Source: an uncultured Collinsella sp. (GTDB taxonomy: Bacteria; Actinomycetota; Coriobacteriia; Coriobacteriales; Coriobacteriaceae). Taken from it: DNA of 6,432 bases. The translations under genes were made by a program, and so were the position numbers. Shown piece after piece: positions 4,470 through 6,432 of the stretch. The notes below the pieces were generated by a model that had not been told where the DNA came from, did no database searches, and saw only the letters and a list, made by a program, of their open reading frames with translations. The DNA lies in contig UQUG01000087.1 of assembly GCA_900544205.1 (NCBI GenBank), forward strand, positions 1 through 6,432. Direction: 5' to 3'. Position 1 is the stretch's first letter. Every line of letters begins with the position of its first letter.

Positions 4470-6432
4470 ATGCCCGACGACCGTAACGATAACAATTCCC
4501 AGACTCCCCGGGACCCAAAGATCCCGGGGATGCCCGGAGGCAAGAAGCCCACGCGTACGGGCTGGCTGTATTTTATTTTGGCTTGCGCGCTTCTGGGCTA
4601 CGCCTTCTTTAACATGGGCTCCGGCTTTGCCAGCTCCAGCAATACCGTTAAGCTCGCGACGAGCGAGATGGTCAGCGCCATCAAGCAGGATCGCGTAGAA
4701 GATCTGACCTATACGGTTCAAGACGGAAGCGTGACGGGTCATTACTGGAAGACGAAGAAGGACAAGGGCGATACGAGCGAGCTCAAGAGCTTCTCTTCGA
4801 CCTATGTCGGCTCCGATTCGCTTGCCGAGCTCATGGCGGAGCACCCTGATACCAAGTACATCGTCAACACCAACGATCCCGATTTTTGGGGCGACTTGGC
4901 GATGAGTGTGCTTCCGACGATCGCCCTTATCGCCATCATGTTCTACTTTATGCGCCAGATGATGGGCGCCAACAACAGGAACATGCAGTTTGGCAAGACC
5001 AACGCCAAGACCAACGAGGCCACACGCCCCAAGGTCAAGTTTGAAGACGTTGCCGGCGTGGACGAGGCAGTCGAGGAGCTCGAGGAGATCCGTGATTTTT
5101 TGAGCGATCCTGATCGCTATCGCAAGCTGGGCGCCAAGATCCCGCGTGGCGTGTTGCTGGTTGGCCCTCCGGGCACCGGTAAAACGCTGCTGGCCAAGGC
5201 TGTTGCCGGCGAGGCGGGCGTGCCGTTCTTTAGCATCTCGGGTTCCGACTTTGTCGAGATGTTCGTAGGTGTCGGCGCCAGCCGTGTGCGTGACCTCTCT
5301 AAGGAGGCCAAGTCCCAGGCCCCGTCGATCATCTTCATCGATGAGATCGATGCCGTGGGACGTCAGCGCGGAGCTGGCTTGGGCGGCGGTCACGACGAGC
5401 GCGAGCAGACGCTCAACCAGCTGCTGGTCGAGATGGACGGCTTTGAGGAAAGCGAGTCGGTCATCCTGATCGCTGCGACCAACCGTCCTGACATCCTAGA
5501 TCCGGCATTGCTGCGTCCCGGCCGTTTTGACCGTCAGGTTACGGTCGACCGTCCGGATGTGAAGGGCCGCGAGCAGATCTTGCGCGTGCATGCCGAGAAC
5601 AAGCCGATGGACGAGGACGTTAAGTTTGAGAAGCTCGCCCAGATGACCGTTGGCTTTACTGGTGCCGATTTGGCGAACCTGCTCAACGAGTCTGCGTTGC
5701 TGGCCGCTCGCCGTCATCGTTCCGTGATCTCGATGGACGAGGTCGAGGAATCGATGGAGCGCGTGATTGCCGGACCGCAGCGCAAGGGTCGCGTGATGAC
5801 CGAGGCCGAGCGCACCACGATTGCCTACCACGAGAGCGGTCACGCCCTGGTGGGCCACATCCTGGAGCACTCCGATCCGGTCCACAAGATCTCGATCGTC
5901 AGCCGCGGTCAGGCTCTGGGCTACACGCTGCAGCTTCCGCAGGAGGACCACTTCCTCAAGACCAAGAACGAGATGCTCGACGAGCTCGCCGTGTTCTTGG
6001 GCGGTCGCGTTGCCGAGGAGCTCATGTGCGATGACATTACGTCGGGCGCGAGCAACGATCTGGAGCGCGCAACCAAGATGGCGCGCGAGATGGTCACGCG
6101 CCTGGGCATGAGCGAGGAGCTGGGCACGCAAGTGTTTGGCGAGGCGCAACATCAGGTGTTCCTTGGTCGCGATTACGCCGATCACCAGGATTACTCCGAG
6201 GAGACGGCGCGCCGTATCGATATCGAGGTTCAGCGCATTATGCGTGAGGCCCATCGTCGTGCGGTCGAGATCCTGGACGCCCGTCGCGATCAGCTCGATC
6301 TGATGGCGAAGGTGCTGCTTGAGCGCGAGACTGTCGAGGGCGATGCCGTGAATGCCCTGCTCGATAATGAGTGGGACGCCTACCTTGAGCGCGAGGGCGA
6401 TATCCTGGCGGCCAAGGAGGAGCGCAATGCCA
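4470..6432 (+). CDS. ftsH: ATP-dependent zinc metalloprotease FtsH (3' end cut off by window)
   Basis: A membrane-anchored hexameric AAA+ protease that extracts and degrades misassembled membrane proteins and some cytoplasmic regulators. The open frame runs 654 codons to the window edge without a stop. In order: a hydrophilic Pro-rich N-tail (1-30), transmembrane helix 1 (about 31-50), an extracytoplasmic domain (about 51-140), transmembrane helix 2 (about 143-162), then the AAA+ module with Walker A GPPGTGKT (232-239), pore loop F265-V-G, Walker B IIFIDEID (287-294) and second region of homology with arginine fingers R349 and R352 in RPGRFDRQ. The peptidase has the zinc motif HESGH (454-458; most FtsH have HEAGH) and the third zinc ligand D530 in SGASNDLE. 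All catalytic residues are present. Probably only a C-terminal tail is missing. ATG 4470 follows hpt by one base; an in-frame ATG at 4530 would still leave helix 1 intact but has no ribosome binding site. Confidence 0.96.
   Translation, partial: MPDDRNDNNSQTPRDPKIPGMPGGKKPTRTGWLYFILACALLGYAFFNMGSGFASSSNTVKLATSEMVSAIKQDRVEDLTYTVQDGSVTGHYWKTKKDKGDTSELKSFSSTYVGSDSLAELMAEHPDTKYIVNTNDPDFWGDLAMSVLPTIALIAIMFYFMRQMMGANNRNMQFGKTNAKTNEATRPKVKFEDVAGVDEAVEELEEIRDFLSDPDRYRKLGAKIPRGVLLVGPPGTGKTLLAKAVAGEAGVPFFSISGSDFVEMFVGVGASRVRDLSKEAKSQAPSIIFIDEIDAVGRQRGAGLGGGHDEREQTLNQLLVEMDGFEESESVILIAATNRPDILDPALLRPGRFDRQVTVDRPDVKGREQILRVHAENKPMDEDVKFEKLAQMTVGFTGADLANLLNESALLAARRHRSVISMDEVEESMERVIAGPQRKGRVMTEAERTTIAYHESGHALVGHILEHSDPVHKISIVSRGQALGYTLQLPQEDHFLKTKNEMLDELAVFLGGRVAEELMCDDITSGASNDLERATKMAREMVTRLGMSEELGTQVFGEAQHQVFLGRDYADHQDYSEETARRIDIEVQRIMREAHRRAVEILDARRDQLDLMAKVLLERETVEGDAVNALLDNEWDAYLEREGDILAAKEERNA
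4506..4529 (+). repeat. GC-rich inverted repeat in the start of ftsH
   Basis: CCCCGGGA (4506-4513) and TCCCGGGG (4522-4529) are perfect 8-bp arms around an 8-nt loop, 36 nt inside ftsH. In RNA this would be a strong hairpin just behind the initiating ribosome footprint. The repeat encodes part of a Pro/Gly-rich tail (PRDPKIPG) with little sequence constraint, so either codon bias or selection for structure could explain it. No T-run follows, so it is not a standard terminator. Confidence 0.5.

Noticed and set aside
4344..5393. Long open frame antisense to ftsH (also another at 5496-6254)
   Set aside because: Both lie wholly opposite conserved hpt/ftsH sequence, and their translations show no recognisable motifs.

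Overview
The window looks like an ordinary stretch of a high-GC chromosome. The best guess is an actinobacterium of the Coriobacteriia, perhaps near Collinsella. That guess rests on GC-rich codon use in the housekeeping genes, the strong Shine-Dalgarno (SD) sequences and the general look of the proteins, not on a database match. Most of it is coding, and five of the six genes belong to well-known families.

Layout, left to right. (1) Positions 1-118 hold an intrinsic terminator for an unseen rightward gene off the left edge, followed by a small cluster of inverted repeats. (2) A leftward gene (119-586) encodes an unrecognised 155-residue protein with a long hydrophilic N-terminus and one C-terminal membrane helix. 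(3) An AT-rich divergent intergenic region (587-861) carries palindromes, direct repeats and a possible SD-masking hairpin. (4) A rightward small heat-shock protein gene (862-1293) ends at a long hairpin (1320-1367). This hairpin probably acts as a bidirectional terminator between it and the next, convergent gene. (5) A leftward MBL-fold hydrolase gene of the YycJ/WalJ type (1376-2185) follows. (6) After only 48 bp, a rightward cluster tilS (2234-3772), hpt (3920-4468) and ftsH (4470 to beyond the right edge) begins.

The tilS-hpt-ftsH order is a classic conserved block in Gram-positive bacteria. It joins decoding of AUA codons (TilS makes lysidine in tRNA-Ile), purine salvage (Hpt) and membrane protein quality control (FtsH). 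hpt and ftsH are separated by one base and look translationally coupled. A candidate extended -10 promoter lies in the 147-bp tilS-hpt gap, so hpt-ftsH may be transcribed partly independently of tilS.

I found no convincing new biological system. The items most worth checking are the unknown membrane protein beside hsp20, the repeat structures in the two AT-rich intergenic regions, and the small hairpins that overlap the SD sequences of hsp20 and ftsH. There are no tRNA or rRNA genes, CRISPR arrays, insertion sequences or phage genes that I can see.
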